A stretch of 64,000 nucleotides of DNA, taken from contig NZ_CABPSB010000002.1 in assembly GCF_902459655.1 (NCBI RefSeq), positions 463,856 to 527,855 on the forward strand. The letters are read 5' to 3'. The position numbers and the translations under genes were made by a program. The stretch comes from Pandoraea anhela. Lineage in GTDB: Bacteria; Pseudomonadota; Gammaproteobacteria; Burkholderiales; Burkholderiaceae. Positions within the stretch are counted from its first letter, which is position 1. Each line of letters starts with the position of its first letter. Positions 8,834 to 18,077 of the stretch are shown piece by piece. The notes beneath the pieces are model-generated. The model saw nothing but the letters and a program-made list of their open reading frames with translations, ran no database searches and was not told the origin of the DNA.

Positions 8834-11359
8834 ATGCCTTCTCACGTCAGCCCCACGCACCCGCGTGTTGCCCGTGTCCGCACGCCCGTCCGTGCTGAAA
8901 CCGCCCGAACCCGAGAACTCACCCAACGCGCCATCACGCTGGCCACCGGGGCGCTGTTCGCGCTGAGCGCCATCGTGGCCATCGGGGCGCTCACCGCGTC
9001 GAACGCCCACGCCCAATCGACGCCGCCGTCCTCATCGGCCGCCACGACCGCGCGCGCCGCACAGTCGCTGCATATCCCCGCCGGCTCGCTGCAACAAGGG
9101 CTCGTCGCCTTCGCTCAGCAGACCGGGTTGATGATTTCGTACGACGCCACCCAGATCGCCGACAAGCGCACGGCGGGCGTGTCCGGTACCTACACCCCCT
9201 CGCTCGCACTGGCGATCCTGATCGAGGGCACCGGCCTGCAAGCGAGCGGCCAGCCCAATGGCGGCTATATCGTTGCGCCCGGTCAGAACGCGGCCGCCGG
9301 TCCGGCCGTCGCCCTGCCGCAAACGAACGTCAACGCCCGCGCCGAGCGCGACGTGGCGCGCGGGCCGGTGGTCGGCTACGTGGCGACCCGCAGCGACACG
9401 GCGACGAAGTCGGACACGTCGATCATGCAGACGTCGCAGTCGATCAGCGTGATCCCGCGCGACCAGATGAACGATCAGGCCGTGCAGACCGTGACGGACG
9501 CGCTCAAGTACGCCGCCGGGATCAACGCCGACCCGTATGGCAGCGACACCCGCGCCGACTGGTTCTACATTCGCGGCTTCAACGCCGACGTCTACTGGGA
9601 CGGCCTGCGCCTGCCGCAGATCGCCAACCGTCCGGGCAGTTACGCCGCCGTACGCGTCGACCCGTACACGCTGGAGCGCGTGGAAGTCCTGCGCGGTCCC
9701 AGCTCGATCCTCTACGGTGCCGGCAACCTCGGCGGCCTGGTCAATCTCGTGAGCAAGGCGCCGAGCGCCGAGCCGTATCGCGAGATCGGCATCGACTACG
9801 GTACCTTCGACCGCCGCCAGCTTCGCGTCGACATGACGGGCCCGGCCAACGAAGACGGCACGCTGCTGTATCGCATTACGGGGCTGGGCCGCATGTCGAA
9901 TGCGCAAACGGACAATGTGAGCGACGACCGCATCATGATCCAGCCGGCGATCACCTGGCGTCCGAACGCGCGCACCAGCTTCACGTGGTTCGTCAACTAC
10001 ACGCAGGACAACATGGGTTCGTCGGTCAGCTACGGCCCGGCGCTCGGCATGGTGAACCCGTCGCGCTGGGGGCGTATCGACCGCGAACGGCTCACCGGCG
10101 ACCCCGCGTTCGACCGCTATCGCAAAACGCAGGTCGCGACCGGCTACCGTTTCGAGCATCGCGTGAGCGACGCCCTGCAAATCCGCTCGACGGCGCGTTT
10201 CACGCACATGGATCTCGACTACAAGTCGATCTACGGCACCCGACTGCTGGCCGATCAACGCACCTATGAACGCACCGCGTATCAGGCCGAACCGATCCTG
10301 AACGGCTGGCAGCTCGACAACAACGTGCAGTACGACACGACCACCGGCGCGGTCGCACACAAGGTGGTCGGCGGCGTGGACTTCCAGACGCAGCGCTTCC
10401 TGAACCGCGTATGGTCGGGCACCGCGCCGTCGCTCGATCTCTACGCCCCCGTGTACGGTGTGAAGGGGGTGTTGCCCGCCAATCCGACGACCAGCACCGA
10501 CCAGACGCAAACGCAGCTCGGCCTTTACCTTCAGGATCAGATGCGCTGGGACCGCTGGTATCTCACGCTCGGCGGGCGCGAAGACTTCACATGGTCGACG
10601 ACGGACAACAACATCGCGAAAACCTCGGTGAAGCAAACGCCGAACAAGTTCACGTGGCGCGCCGGTCTCTTGTACGAATCGGCGCTTGGCCTGTCGCCGT
10701 ACTTCAGCTATTCGACGTCTTTCCTGCCCACGCTCTCGACCAACCTCGCGGGCACGCCGCTGCAACCGACGACCGGTCAGCAGTATGAGATCGGCCTGAA
10801 GTATCAGCCGGTCAACACCGATGCCATCTTCACGGCGTCGCTCTTCAACCTGACGCAGCAGAACGTCTCCACCGCCGATCCGGCCAACACGCGCAACACC
10901 ATCCAGACGGGCGAAGTGCGCTCGCGCGGCGTGGAACTCGAAGCGCGCATGAGCCTGACGTCGCGGCTCAACATGGTGGCGAGCTACACCTATCAGGACG
11001 TGGAGGTCACGCGCAGCAACAATGCCGATCTGGGTAAGCGCCCCTATGGGGTGCCGCGCAACATGGCGTCGCTGTGGGCGGACTACAACTTCGGCAGCGT
11101 GGGCGATGCCAGGCTCGGTGCGGGCGCCGGCATCCGCTATCTCGGACAGACGGCCGGCGATATGGCGAACACTTTCTCCGTGGCGAGCACGACGCTCGTC
11201 GATGCCTCGCTGCATGCGGACATCGGCTGGCGCTGGCGTTTGCAACTCAACGCAAGCAATCTGTTCGACCGCACTTACGTCGCTGGCTGCAACAGCACCG
11301 TGCAGTGCTACTACGGCACGGGACGCACGGTAATCGGCAGCGTCACGGCGCGCTGGTGA
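8834..11359 (+). CDS. TonB-dependent siderophore receptor with signalling (STN) domain, FecA/FpvA type
   Basis: This is an outer-membrane ferric-siderophore receptor that also signals to FecR. Order of parts: an unusually long signal sequence ending in ASNAHA (about residue 60), an STN domain (about 75-125: LHIPAGSLQQGLVAFAQQTG), a TonB-box/plug region (about 180-300, including QSISVIPRDQM and VEVLRGPSSILYGAGNLGG), and a 22-strand barrel ending in VTARW with a C-terminal aromatic residue. The STN domain marks it as a transducer, in keeping with the adjacent sigma/anti-sigma pair. I chose ATG 8834 because AAAGGA lies just upstream; an in-frame ATG at 8750 would add 28 residues. The siderophore cannot be named from sequence. 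No biosynthesis genes are nearby, so it may use a foreign siderophore. Confidence 0.92.
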   Translation: MPSHVSPTHPRVARVRTPVRAETARTRELTQRAITLATGALFALSAIVAIGALTASNAHAQSTPPSSSAATTARAAQSLHIPAGSLQQGLVAFAQQTGLMISYDATQIADKRTAGVSGTYTPSLALAILIEGTGLQASGQPNGGYIVAPGQNAAAGPAVALPQTNVNARAERDVARGPVVGYVATRSDTATKSDTSIMQTSQSISVIPRDQMNDQAVQTVTDALKYAAGINADPYGSDTRADWFYIRGFNADVYWDGLRLPQIANRPGSYAAVRVDPYTLERVEVLRGPSSILYGAGNLGGLVNLVSKAPSAEPYREIGIDYGTFDRRQLRVDMTGPANEDGTLLYRITGLGRMSNAQTDNVSDDRIMIQPAITWRPNARTSFTWFVNYTQDNMGSSVSYGPALGMVNPSRWGRIDRERLTGDPAFDRYRKTQVATGYRFEHRVSDALQIRSTARFTHMDLDYKSIYGTRLLADQRTYERTAYQAEPILNGWQLDNNVQYDTTTGAVAHKVVGGVDFQTQRFLNRVWSGTAPSLDLYAPVYGVKGVLPANPTTSTDQTQTQLGLYLQDQMRWDRWYLTLGGREDFTWSTTDNNIAKTSVKQTPNKFTWRAGLLYESALGLSPYFSYSTSFLPTLSTNLAGTPLQPTTGQQYEIGLKYQPVNTDAIFTASLFNLTQQNVSTADPANTRNTIQTGEVRSRGVELEARMSLTSRLNMVASYTYQDVEVTRSNNADLGKRPYGVPRNMASLWADYNFGSVGDARLGAGAGIRYLGQTAGDMANTFSVASTTLVDASLHADIGWRWRLQLNASNLFDRTYVAGCNSTVQCYYGTGRTVIGSVTARW

Positions 11360-11384
11360 GCGACCTGAAGACGTGATCCGGAAC

Positions 11385-11425
11385 GCCGGGGCGAATTGGG
11401 CATCGACCCAGCATTGCGCCCCGGC
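11385..11425 (+). terminator. Nested hairpin after the TonB receptor gene
   Basis: GCCGGGGCG and CGCCCCGGC form a perfect 9-bp outer stem, and TGGG/CCCA form a second stem inside. It begins 26 bases after the receptor stop. There is no U-tract, so it may act as a transcript stabiliser or a factor-assisted terminator rather than a classic intrinsic one. Confidence 0.5.
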
Positions 11426-11635
11426 CGACGCGCGCGGATGGAGTAGGATGACGAGATTCCGGCTCTCTCCTGCACGACATGGGTGCACTTCACGCGGCGC
11501 GTGGCGCAATGCGACGCCTCCTCCCGCCGACTTCGGTCGATGCCTCGGACGTCGCATCGATCCACGACCGGATCGACGTGCCGACCGACGTCGTGCGGCA
11601 CATGCCGCGATCGCGCCGCACATCGCGCACCTGCC

Positions 11636-11662
11636 GCATTTCCCGCATTTCCCGCATTTCCC
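11636..11662. repeat. 9-bp tandem repeat GCATTTCCC, three copies
   Basis: Three exact copies occupy 11636-11662 and end 11 bases before the ATG of the lipoprotein hydrolase, where its ribosome site should be. No Shine-Dalgarno sequence is obvious there, so copy-number changes could alter translation. Confidence 0.7.
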
Positions 11663-11673
11663 TCATTGACCGC

Positions 11674-13260
11674 ATGTCCGGACGCATCGCGCATCTGGCG
11701 ATCCTCCTGCCCCTCGTCATGCTCGCCGCGTGTGCCGGCGCACCGCAGACGCCATCGACGTCGCAACCACACGCGACGTCGATCCCGGCCGGACGCGACA
11801 ACGTCGGCCGCTTCCCCATCGAGCATTACGATCAGGACGTCGATCACTGGATTCGACCCGACGCCCCCGGCTACGATCGGCCGCTGCTTTCCGCATCGGA
11901 ACAGAACCGGCGATTCGAGGCGTTTCGCGCACGATACTTCGGCACAGCCCCCCGCGATCCGTCGCCCTGGAACGGCACGTGGCTGTCAACGTCGTTACTC
12001 AATGCGGCCGGTATGTCGCTCCTCGCGGACGCCCAGGCACGCCGCGTGCGGCGCTTCGACAACGGCCGCGCCGGTGTGCGCAAAACGTACGGGGAGAACT
12101 TCCAGCCGCACACGTCAGCATGGAACCGCGCCATCGAAACGAACATGGCGCTCGCACAACTCGACGCCGATCACGCAAGCGGGTCCTACGATGCGCGGCG
12201 TCGCGGCATCACCGTGGACAATGCGTTGGTGCGTCTGCTGCCGACCCGCGATCCCGCGTTCTACGATTTCCGCGAAGCCGGCGAGGGCTATCCGTTCGAC
12301 GCCCTGCAAGACTCCGCGCTGCGCCCCGGCACGCCCGTCTACACGCTGGCGCGCAGTCGCGACGGTGCATGGCTGCTCGTCTATTCGCCCGATCTGACCG
12401 GCTGGGTCGAGGCGCGCACGGTGGCGGCAGTCGACGAACGCTTCGTCGCCGTGTGGCGCGCGGCGGCGCAGCGTGAACTCGGCGCTATCGTGCAAGCCGA
12501 CGTCCCGCTGGCGGACACCGTGCCGGGCACGGCGAGCGCGATCTACCGGACGTTCGCGCCGATCGGCACGGTGTTGCCCATGGCGCGCCCGCGTGACGGG
12601 CGTCCGATGGCGATGATTCCCGTGGCCGACGCACAGCGTCGCGCGCAGATCCGCATGGCCGCGCTCGACGCGTCGAGCCTCGTGCCGATGCCGTGGACGC
12701 TGACGCCGCGTCACATGGCGCAGGTAATGAAGCAACAGATCGGACGCCCCTACGGCTGGGGCAACACGCTGTTCTACAACGACTGCTCCGCCGAGACGCG
12801 CAGTCTTTTCGCACCGTTCGGCGTGTGGCTGCCGCGTCATTCGTCCCACCAGTTGCAAGCGGGCAAACGCACCGATTTGCGCCAGGCCGATATCGATACG
12901 CGCTTGCGCACGCTGGCCGAGCAGGGACGCCCGCTCATGACACTGATTCACATCAACGGGCACATCATGCTGTACCTGGGCAATGCCGAGTCAGCCGGGC
13001 GCGATGGCGCGCGCGTGCCGATGACCTATCAAAATGTTTGGGGCCTGTCGCCCGCGGATAACAGCCGTCGCAACGTCATCGGCGGTTCGGTCATCCTGCC
13101 GTTGCTCAAGACGTATCCCGAAGACCCTGAGGCGCGCTCGCTGGCCGGCAAGCCGCTATTCGAGATCAGTGTGATCGGCGGCGATGCCGCAGATGCCGCA
13201 GATGCCAGTGAAGCGACGCACGCGCCCGACGTCGAGTCCGAGGCAGAAATGCCGCAATGA
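11674..13260 (+). CDS. Lipoprotein cell-wall hydrolase: SH3 domains plus NlpC/P60
   Basis: This is a predicted peptidoglycan peptidase of the C40 family anchored to a membrane by lipid. The N-terminus (MSGRIAHLAILLPLVMLAAC) has a lipobox LAAC with Cys20. Two SH3-like regions follow, one near VYTLARSRDGAWLLVYSPDLTGWV and one near VLPMARPRDGRPMAMIPV. The NlpC/P60 domain occupies the C-terminal third, with the catalytic Cys in YNDCSAETR and the His in IHINGHIMLYLG. Conserved Gly-rich GRPYGWGN precedes the Cys, as usual. NlpC/P60 enzymes cut D-gamma-glutamyl-diaminopimelate bonds. The start was chosen at the lipoprotein signal. The C-terminus carries a short acidic tail with repeated DAADAADA. 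The gene converges on the next one with an 8-base gap. Confidence 0.88.
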   Translation: MSGRIAHLAILLPLVMLAACAGAPQTPSTSQPHATSIPAGRDNVGRFPIEHYDQDVDHWIRPDAPGYDRPLLSASEQNRRFEAFRARYFGTAPRDPSPWNGTWLSTSLLNAAGMSLLADAQARRVRRFDNGRAGVRKTYGENFQPHTSAWNRAIETNMALAQLDADHASGSYDARRRGITVDNALVRLLPTRDPAFYDFREAGEGYPFDALQDSALRPGTPVYTLARSRDGAWLLVYSPDLTGWVEARTVAAVDERFVAVWRAAAQRELGAIVQADVPLADTVPGTASAIYRTFAPIGTVLPMARPRDGRPMAMIPVADAQRRAQIRMAALDASSLVPMPWTLTPRHMAQVMKQQIGRPYGWGNTLFYNDCSAETRSLFAPFGVWLPRHSSHQLQAGKRTDLRQADIDTRLRTLAEQGRPLMTLIHINGHIMLYLGNAESAGRDGARVPMTYQNVWGLSPADNSRRNVIGGSVILPLLKTYPEDPEARSLAGKPLFEISVIGGDAADAADASEATHAPDVESEAEMPQ

Positions 13261-13268
13261 GTGCACCC

Positions 13269-14501
13269 TCAGAAACGTTGCGCACGGAAAAGCGACGGAT
13301 CGATGATCGTCGTCTCGCCGGTCATCATCTCGGCGACGAGACGGCCCGTCACCGGCCCGAGCGTCAGACCGTGATGCGCGTGACCGAACGCGAACCACAG
13401 ATCGCGATGATCGGGGGCCGGGCCGATAATCGGCTTCATGTCGGGCGTGCAGGGCCGGCGCCCGAGCCACGGCGTCGGATCGACGCGCTCGCCCAGCGGG
13501 AATGTCTCGCGCGCCAGCGGTTCGACGGCCGCCAGTTGCACCGGCGTCGGCGGTGTGTCGCGAAGCCCGAGTTCGACGCCTGTCGTCAGACGGATGCCGC
13601 GCGTCATCGGCGTGATGAGAAAGCCGTGCTCCGCATCGAGCACCGGCTGATGCAGCGTGGCGCCTGGCTGCGCGCGGTAGTGCATGTGATAGCCGCGTTT
13701 GACGGCCAGCGGGAAGCGGTAGCCCAGCGCACGCGTGACGGTGTCGGCCCACGGCCCGAGCGCCACGACTGCACGACGCCCTTCGATGCGGCCCGCTTCC
13801 GTTCGTACCGACCAGTGCGGCTGTAGCGACGTTGCGTCGCCGGTGAACACGCGACCGCCCAGCGATTCGAAATATCGCGCGTAGGCGGCAACGAGCGCCC
13901 CCGGATCGCTGACGGACTCCGATGCCGTGTAGCGCAACCCGCCGACGAGGGCGTGCGTGAGCGAGGGCTCTGCATCGCGCAACCGCGACGCGTCGAGTCG
14001 CTCGAACGGCACGTCGTACTCGTCGCGCCAACGCTGCGCGTCGCGCTGCGCAGCCTGCATCGCAGCGCCGGTGCGAAACACCTTCACCCAGCCGCCTTCG
14101 CGCAGCAGATGTTCTGCCCCCGACGCGGCGATCAGTTCGCGGTGCTCCGTCACGCAATGTGCGATCAACGTACTGTAATGACGCGCAATCGCCGCGTGGC
14201 GCGCGGGTTCCGAGTGATACCAGTAGCGCGCGAGAAAGGGCGCGACGGTCCCCATCGCCGACGGGTGGTAACGCACATCGGTGGAGCGATTGCGGGCGAA
14301 GCGGAGCAGGGTGCCGAAATCGCGCGGGAACGCATAGGGGTAGACGCCTTCGCGTTGAATCAGCCCGGCGTTGCCGAACGACGTTTCGTTGCCGGGCGAT
14401 TTACGGTCGACGAGCGCGACCGACATGCCGCGTCGCTGCAAATGGACCGCGACGGAAACACCAACGATACCGGCACCAAGCACAAGCGCGTCGAACGTCA
14501 T
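13269..14501 (-). CDS. FAD-dependent D-amino-acid dehydrogenase-like oxidoreductase (DadA family)
   Basis: This 410-residue protein has the N-terminal dinucleotide fold LVLGAGIVGVSVAVHLQRRG (FAD binding, about residues 6-25) with the acidic end of the second strand at ALVDRKSPG, then GNETSFGNAGLIQ, the hallmark of DadA-like D-amino-acid dehydrogenases. The C-terminal FAD motif FAFGHAHHGLTLGPVTGRLVAEM is present. It would oxidise D-amino acids to 2-oxo acids, passing electrons to the respiratory chain. The neighbouring RidA removes reactive enamine/imine intermediates of such reactions, so the pairing makes chemical sense. It is shorter in the N-terminal linker than E. coli DadA (432 residues) but otherwise complete. 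The exact substrate, possibly D-hydroxyproline or another amine, cannot be fixed by sequence. Confidence 0.85.
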   Translation of the reverse strand: MTFDALVLGAGIVGVSVAVHLQRRGMSVALVDRKSPGNETSFGNAGLIQREGVYPYAFPRDFGTLLRFARNRSTDVRYHPSAMGTVAPFLARYWYHSEPARHAAIARHYSTLIAHCVTEHRELIAASGAEHLLREGGWVKVFRTGAAMQAAQRDAQRWRDEYDVPFERLDASRLRDAEPSLTHALVGGLRYTASESVSDPGALVAAYARYFESLGGRVFTGDATSLQPHWSVRTEAGRIEGRRAVVALGPWADTVTRALGYRFPLAVKRGYHMHYRAQPGATLHQPVLDAEHGFLITPMTRGIRLTTGVELGLRDTPPTPVQLAAVEPLARETFPLGERVDPTPWLGRRPCTPDMKPIIGPAPDHRDLWFAFGHAHHGLTLGPVTGRLVAEMMTGETTIIDPSLFRAQRF

Positions 14502-14644
14502 GGGCGTGCGCCTGACGAGTCGTCAGACGATCAGGAGAAAGCGAGGAAGGGGGGTGGGCTCACGCGCGACACACACAACACACACGACACTCGCGGCAGC
14601 GAGCCCGGGAAGTACCCACCGGCGATGACATCCGGTGCGACGCG

Positions 14645-14998
14645 TTACGCCAGCGCGGTCACGGCGATTTCGACTTCGAGACCGGCGCGCATGAGCGGCG
14701 ACTGCACACAGGCACGGGTCGGGGCGTGGCCTTCGGGCACCCAGGCGTCCCACACGGCGTTGAATTCGGCAAAGTGCTTGGCGTCCGACAGCCAGATGTT
14801 GGCGGTGAGCAGACGCGACTTGTCGACGCCCGCTTCGGCAAGCAGCGAATCGATGCGGGTGAGGATTTCGGTAGTTTGCTGCGTAACCGACACGTTAGCC
14901 GTATCGGGGACCTGACCGGCCAGATACACCACACCGTTGGCGATCACGATCTGGCTCATGCGAGCGTTGGTGTGCAGACGTTTGATTTCGTTCGACAT
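14645..14998 (-). CDS. ridA: RidA family enamine/imine deaminase
   Basis: RidA (YjgF/YER057c/UK114) proteins hydrolyse 2-aminoacrylate and related imines that would otherwise damage PLP enzymes. The small ~117-residue size, the VYLAGQVPD motif, and the conserved Arg in APTRACV that binds the substrate carboxylate are all present. The short C-terminal strand EIAVTALA is typical. I prefer the start MSNEIKR at 14998; an in-frame ATG three codons upstream (15007) is equally possible, and neither has a strong ribosome site. It lies between a TetR gene and the dadA-like gene on the same strand, suggesting one amino-acid oxidation module. Confidence 0.9.
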   Translation of the reverse strand: MSNEIKRLHTNARMSQIVIANGVVYLAGQVPDTANVSVTQQTTEILTRIDSLLAEAGVDKSRLLTANIWLSDAKHFAEFNAVWDAWVPEGHAPTRACVQSPLMRAGLEVEIAVTALA

Positions 14999-15147
14999 AG
15001 GGGGCATCGAAAAAATAAGACGGGCCGGGAGTCGGCCCGAGTGCCGCTATCTTATACGACGCTTGCGTAGTATTCCGTATCGGTGCCGGATCGACGTCAG
15101 ATCGACCTCAAAACGACAAACGGCATCGGCACGAGACTACCGGCGCA

Positions 15148-15807
15148 TCACTGCCGGATCAGCGCCATCGCGCAATCGAGCACGGTGCGTTTGAGATCGG
15201 CCATGCCTTCGGGCGGCAGGAACGGCCCCATCATGTGGCGATACGACACCGTCTTGCTGATGGCGGACGTGAGCATGAAGAACATGACGTCGGCGTCAGA
15301 CACCGGACGCTTCTGCGCTTCGAGCCAGTCCGCGACGAGCGGGACCATGGCATCGCGATACGGGCGCACGAGCCGTTGCGTCAGGATATCGAGCCGCTCG
15401 CCTTCTTCAGTCGCCGCGGTCGAGAAGAACATGCCGATGTCCGGGTTCTCGAACACGGCCTCGACGAACAGGCACACGGCGTGCTCGATACGCTCGAACG
15501 GCGCCATCGGTGCGTCGCGCAGCGCGTTCGTCTGCTCGACCATCGAATGCGTGAGTCCCGCGATCTGATCGACGACCGCGACCCACAGGGCCTCTTTCGA
15601 GCCGAAATGATGCGAAATCAACGCAGCATCGACACCGGATGCCTCGGCGATCTGCCGCACGCTACTCGCATAGAACCCGCGCTGCGCAAAGATGCGACGG
15701 GCGTTGAGCAGCAACGCGTCGGCCCCATGCGTGCAATCGCACGTGGGACGCCCGCGCGTGCGTTTGCGAGGCGGATCGGGTTGCGAGACGGCTTTGGTCG
15801 GAGTCAT
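15148..15807 (-). CDS. TetR family transcriptional regulator
   Basis: The N-terminal helix-turn-helix reads ALLLNARRIFAQRGFYASSV followed by RQIAEASGVDAALISHHFGSKEALW (about residues 30-75), a textbook TetR DNA-binding domain. A ligand-binding helical domain follows, with GMFFSTAATEEGERLDILTQRL. The start MTPTKAVSQ at 15807 is chosen because the longer in-frame start (GTG 15885) would run through the ndh promoter region. The protein has a basic linker KRTRGRP before the HTH. It is divergent from the NADH dehydrogenase gene and upstream of ridA and the dadA-like gene, so either direction could be its target. The inducer is unknown. Confidence 0.85.
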   Translation of the reverse strand: MTPTKAVSQPDPPRKRTRGRPTCDCTHGADALLLNARRIFAQRGFYASSVRQIAEASGVDAALISHHFGSKEALWVAVVDQIAGLTHSMVEQTNALRDAPMAPFERIEHAVCLFVEAVFENPDIGMFFSTAATEEGERLDILTQRLVRPYRDAMVPLVADWLEAQKRPVSDADVMFFMLTSAISKTVSYRHMMGPFLPPEGMADLKRTVLDCAMALIRQ

Positions 15808-15892
15808 TGAGTGATGCGTGAGTGGAATTCGCGAGAACAATGCGTCAAGTCTACCCGACCCGAACGCGCCTGCCTGCCCAGACACTTCCTAT

Positions 15893-15922
15893 TTGACATG
15901 CCGGGTACACGCTCGCTATTAT
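15893..15922 (+). promoter_or_regulatory. Sigma-70 promoter of the NADH dehydrogenase gene
   Basis: TTGACA (15893-15898) is followed after 18 bases by TATTAT (15917-15922). This is a near-consensus vegetative promoter, 41 bases before the ATG at 15963. It lies in the 155-base divergent region shared with tetR. Confidence 0.75.
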
Positions 15923-15962
15923 GCGCTTATTCATCACTTGTTGAATTGACATTTCCCCCCAA

Positions 15963-17255
15963 ATGTCTCGCGCAAACCGAATCGTGATCGTCGGTGGCGG
16001 TATCGCCGGCCTGATGCTGGCCACTCGTCTGGGCAAAACGCTCGGCCGTGCCGGCGCTGCGCGCGTGACACTTGTCGACAGTCATCCCACCCATCTCTGG
16101 AAGCCGATGCTGCATACCGTTGCGGCAGGCACGTGCGACGTGGCTCACACGCAGGTGGCCTACCTCGCGCATGCGTGCGGCAATGGTTTCACGTATCAGG
16201 CGGGGCGCATGATCGGGCTCGACCGCATGCGTCGGGAGATTGTGCTGGAGGAGATGGACGGGCACGACGGCAAGCGCCTGCTCGGCGAGCGCCGGGTGCC
16301 TTACGACGCGCTGGTGCTCGCGCTCGGTTCACAGGCCGACGACGCGTGCCTGCCAGGCGTTCGTGACGTCTGTCACTTCATCGACAGCCGCCCCCAGGCG
16401 GAAGCGTTCAACGCCGCATTGCAATGCGAGGCGCTGCGCAGCGCCGTGAACGACGACGCATTGCGCGTGGTGATTGCGGGTGGCGGCACGACGGGCGTAG
16501 CGCTCGCTGCCGAGCTGAGCCACTCGTTCGCGCTCGCAGCGGGATATGGCGATCCGCAGATTCGCGAGCGTCTGAAGCTCACGCTCGTGGAGCGCGGAGC
16601 ACGTGTGCTCGGCGCGTTCCCGCCGGACGTTTCGGCGTCGACGCAAGCAAGGCTCGAACGGTTGGGCTTTCGTGTGCTGACGCAAACGCGCGTCGTGTGT
16701 GCGGATCGCGACGGTTTTTACCGCGACGACGGTCAGTTGATTCCCGGCGATCTGCTGGTGTGGGCGGCGGGCGTGAAGGCGCCGGATTGTCTGCGCGGCA
16801 TTGGCGGCTTGACGACCAACGAAGCGAATCAGATCGTGGTTCGCGCCACGTTGCAGACGGCGCAGGACGAACGCATCTTTGCCATTGGCGATTGTGCATC
16901 GCTGAGCATGGGGCAGGGGGCGTGTGCATTGCCGCCGACGGCACAGGTGGCGACACAACAGGCGGCGCATCTGGGCCGCCATCTCGGCGCGTGGCTCGAA
17001 GGCCGCGCAATTCCGCCGTTCGCTTATCGCGATCCTGGCGCGTCGTTGTCGCTCTCGGGCTACAACGCGTTCGGGGCGCTCGGGCGATTCGGCTTCTTCA
17101 AAGGTGGCATCGTGCGCGGACGCTTTGCGCAGTGGAGCCACGCCATGTTGTACCGACGTCATCAGCATGCACTGCACGGATTTGCGCGTGCGACGATATT
17201 GATGAGCGCGGAAAAACTCGGCGGCCTTCGCGGGCCGCGCATCCGGCTGGCCTGA
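15963..17255 (+). CDS. ndh: Type II NADH dehydrogenase (NDH-2)
   Basis: NDH-2 is a single-subunit membrane-associated flavoenzyme that transfers electrons from NADH to quinone without pumping protons. The 430-residue protein has the FAD Rossmann motif VIVGGGIAGLMLATRLG (residues 8-24), the second nucleotide-binding motif VVIAGGGTTGVALAAELSH (about 170-188), the FAIGDCASL motif that closes on FAD, and the AQVATQQAAHLG quinone-site signature (AQ..Q). The HLWKPMLHTVAAG segment is typical of the family. It is 3 bases upstream of the DUF3331 gene and probably cotranscribed. The strong sigma-70 promoter upstream suggests steady expression, perhaps modulated by the divergent TetR protein. Confidence 0.9.
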   Translation: MSRANRIVIVGGGIAGLMLATRLGKTLGRAGAARVTLVDSHPTHLWKPMLHTVAAGTCDVAHTQVAYLAHACGNGFTYQAGRMIGLDRMRREIVLEEMDGHDGKRLLGERRVPYDALVLALGSQADDACLPGVRDVCHFIDSRPQAEAFNAALQCEALRSAVNDDALRVVIAGGGTTGVALAAELSHSFALAAGYGDPQIRERLKLTLVERGARVLGAFPPDVSASTQARLERLGFRVLTQTRVVCADRDGFYRDDGQLIPGDLLVWAAGVKAPDCLRGIGGLTTNEANQIVVRATLQTAQDERIFAIGDCASLSMGQGACALPPTAQVATQQAAHLGRHLGAWLEGRAIPPFAYRDPGASLSLSGYNAFGALGRFGFFKGGIVRGRFAQWSHAMLYRRHQHALHGFARATILMSAEKLGGLRGPRIRLA

Positions 17256-17257
17256 TC

Positions 17258-17764
17258 ATGCGAAGCGACCGAACCAATTGCCCGAACCGAAGCGGCACCC
17301 GCCGCGCCTCTGGAACGTCCTCTGCGGCGTCCTCGTCTTCAGCCTCGTCCAAGACGTCCCGTGCGTCACGCGCATCGCGTGCGGCACGCGATCAGGGCGG
17401 GACTTATTCCCCATGGCAACACACCGTGGCAATGCTCGATGCCGAGCCGGTCGTGTGTCAGCCGGTGATTCCGTACACACGGCGCGCGCCCATCGTGCGC
17501 GTGCTGGAAATATCGAGCGAGTTGACGATTACGGTGTCGTGGAACGACGCGACCGGCGGCAATTACGGTGCGCAGATCTGGCGCATCCGCAAAGCGCCGC
17601 ATCCGGGCATATGTGCGCTCACGAACGAGACCATCGACGCGGGCGATTTCGTCTACCGTCCGCTGTTCGGCGATGTGCCGCCGCTCAACGCCGACGCGAT
17701 GATTTCGGCCGACGCCATTCGCGTGATGCGCGAATCGGACAATCGCGAACTCGAACCGGCCTGA
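17258..17764 (+). CDS. DUF3331 domain protein
   Basis: This is a 168-residue protein whose first ~50 residues are Ser/Ala/Arg-rich and probably disordered. The DUF3331 domain follows (about residues 65-165: RAPIVRVLEISSELTITVSW, GQIWRIRKAPHPGICALTNE-like core, and DFVYRPLF). The family is found mostly in Burkholderiaceae and has no known function. Its Ser-Trp-Asn-Asp strand and Arg/Cys/Thr core suggest a small beta-rich binding domain. The ATG is 2 bases after the ndh stop, implying translational coupling. Confidence 0.7.
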   Translation: MRSDRTNCPNRSGTRRASGTSSAASSSSASSKTSRASRASRAARDQGGTYSPWQHTVAMLDAEPVVCQPVIPYTRRAPIVRVLEISSELTITVSWNDATGGNYGAQIWRIRKAPHPGICALTNETIDAGDFVYRPLFGDVPPLNADAMISADAIRVMRESDNRELEPA

Positions 17765-18077
17765 TCGCCAAGTCACTTCACGACGTGCGAAGTCGCATCT
17801 CAAACACCGCGACATCCATCGACCACATACCCACGCGCTGAAAAGCTGTCCCCCTCCCCCCGTGTTGTTTCAGCGTGTTGCCGCCCCTTGAGGGCGGTTT
17901 TTTTTGTCTCGGGACTTCGCGGCATCCAGTGCGTCCGGACGCCAAAACGTTGAGCCATATCAAGAAGTTGAATTAGCACAAACGCTTTAGATTTTTCGGC
18001 TGTTTCTGCGCCTGGCGTGTCGTCGCTCATTCAACTTTTGCAATGCCAACAACGAAAACAAGAACGCTTTTACTGGC
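17765..18077. other. Spacer between DUF3331 gene and the CdiA-like gene
   Basis: The spacer contains the terminator at 17881-17905. The CdiA frame is open upstream of 18078 to a TAG at 17988, but it has no usable start codon there. Nothing resembling a cdiB gene, or the missing 5' part of cdiA, is present. Confidence 0.6.
17881..17905 (+). terminator. Rho-independent terminator after the ndh-DUF3331 unit
   Basis: CCGCCC, loop CTTGA, GGGCGG, then eight T residues (17898-17905). This is a strong intrinsic terminator 117 bases past the DUF3331 stop codon. Confidence 0.9.

Larger units (their letters stand above)
11360..11673. other. Non-coding spacer with a strong hairpin and a 9-bp repeat
   Basis: The spacer between the receptor and the lipoprotein gene holds a GC-rich nested hairpin (11385-11425) and three tandem copies of GCATTTCCC (11636-11662) directly before the lipoprotein start. 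The lipoprotein frame is open back to 11479, but the upstream part is Arg/Ser/Ile low-complexity and precedes the lipoprotein signal, so I treat it as untranslated. Confidence 0.5.

Noticed and set aside
9032-11623. Minus-strand 863-codon frame over the TonB receptor
   Set aside because: Antisense shadow of a well-supported receptor gene.
11479-11673. N-terminal extension of the lipoprotein hydrolase
   Set aside because: It would bury the lipoprotein signal 65 residues inside; composition is low-complexity and no ribosome site precedes it.
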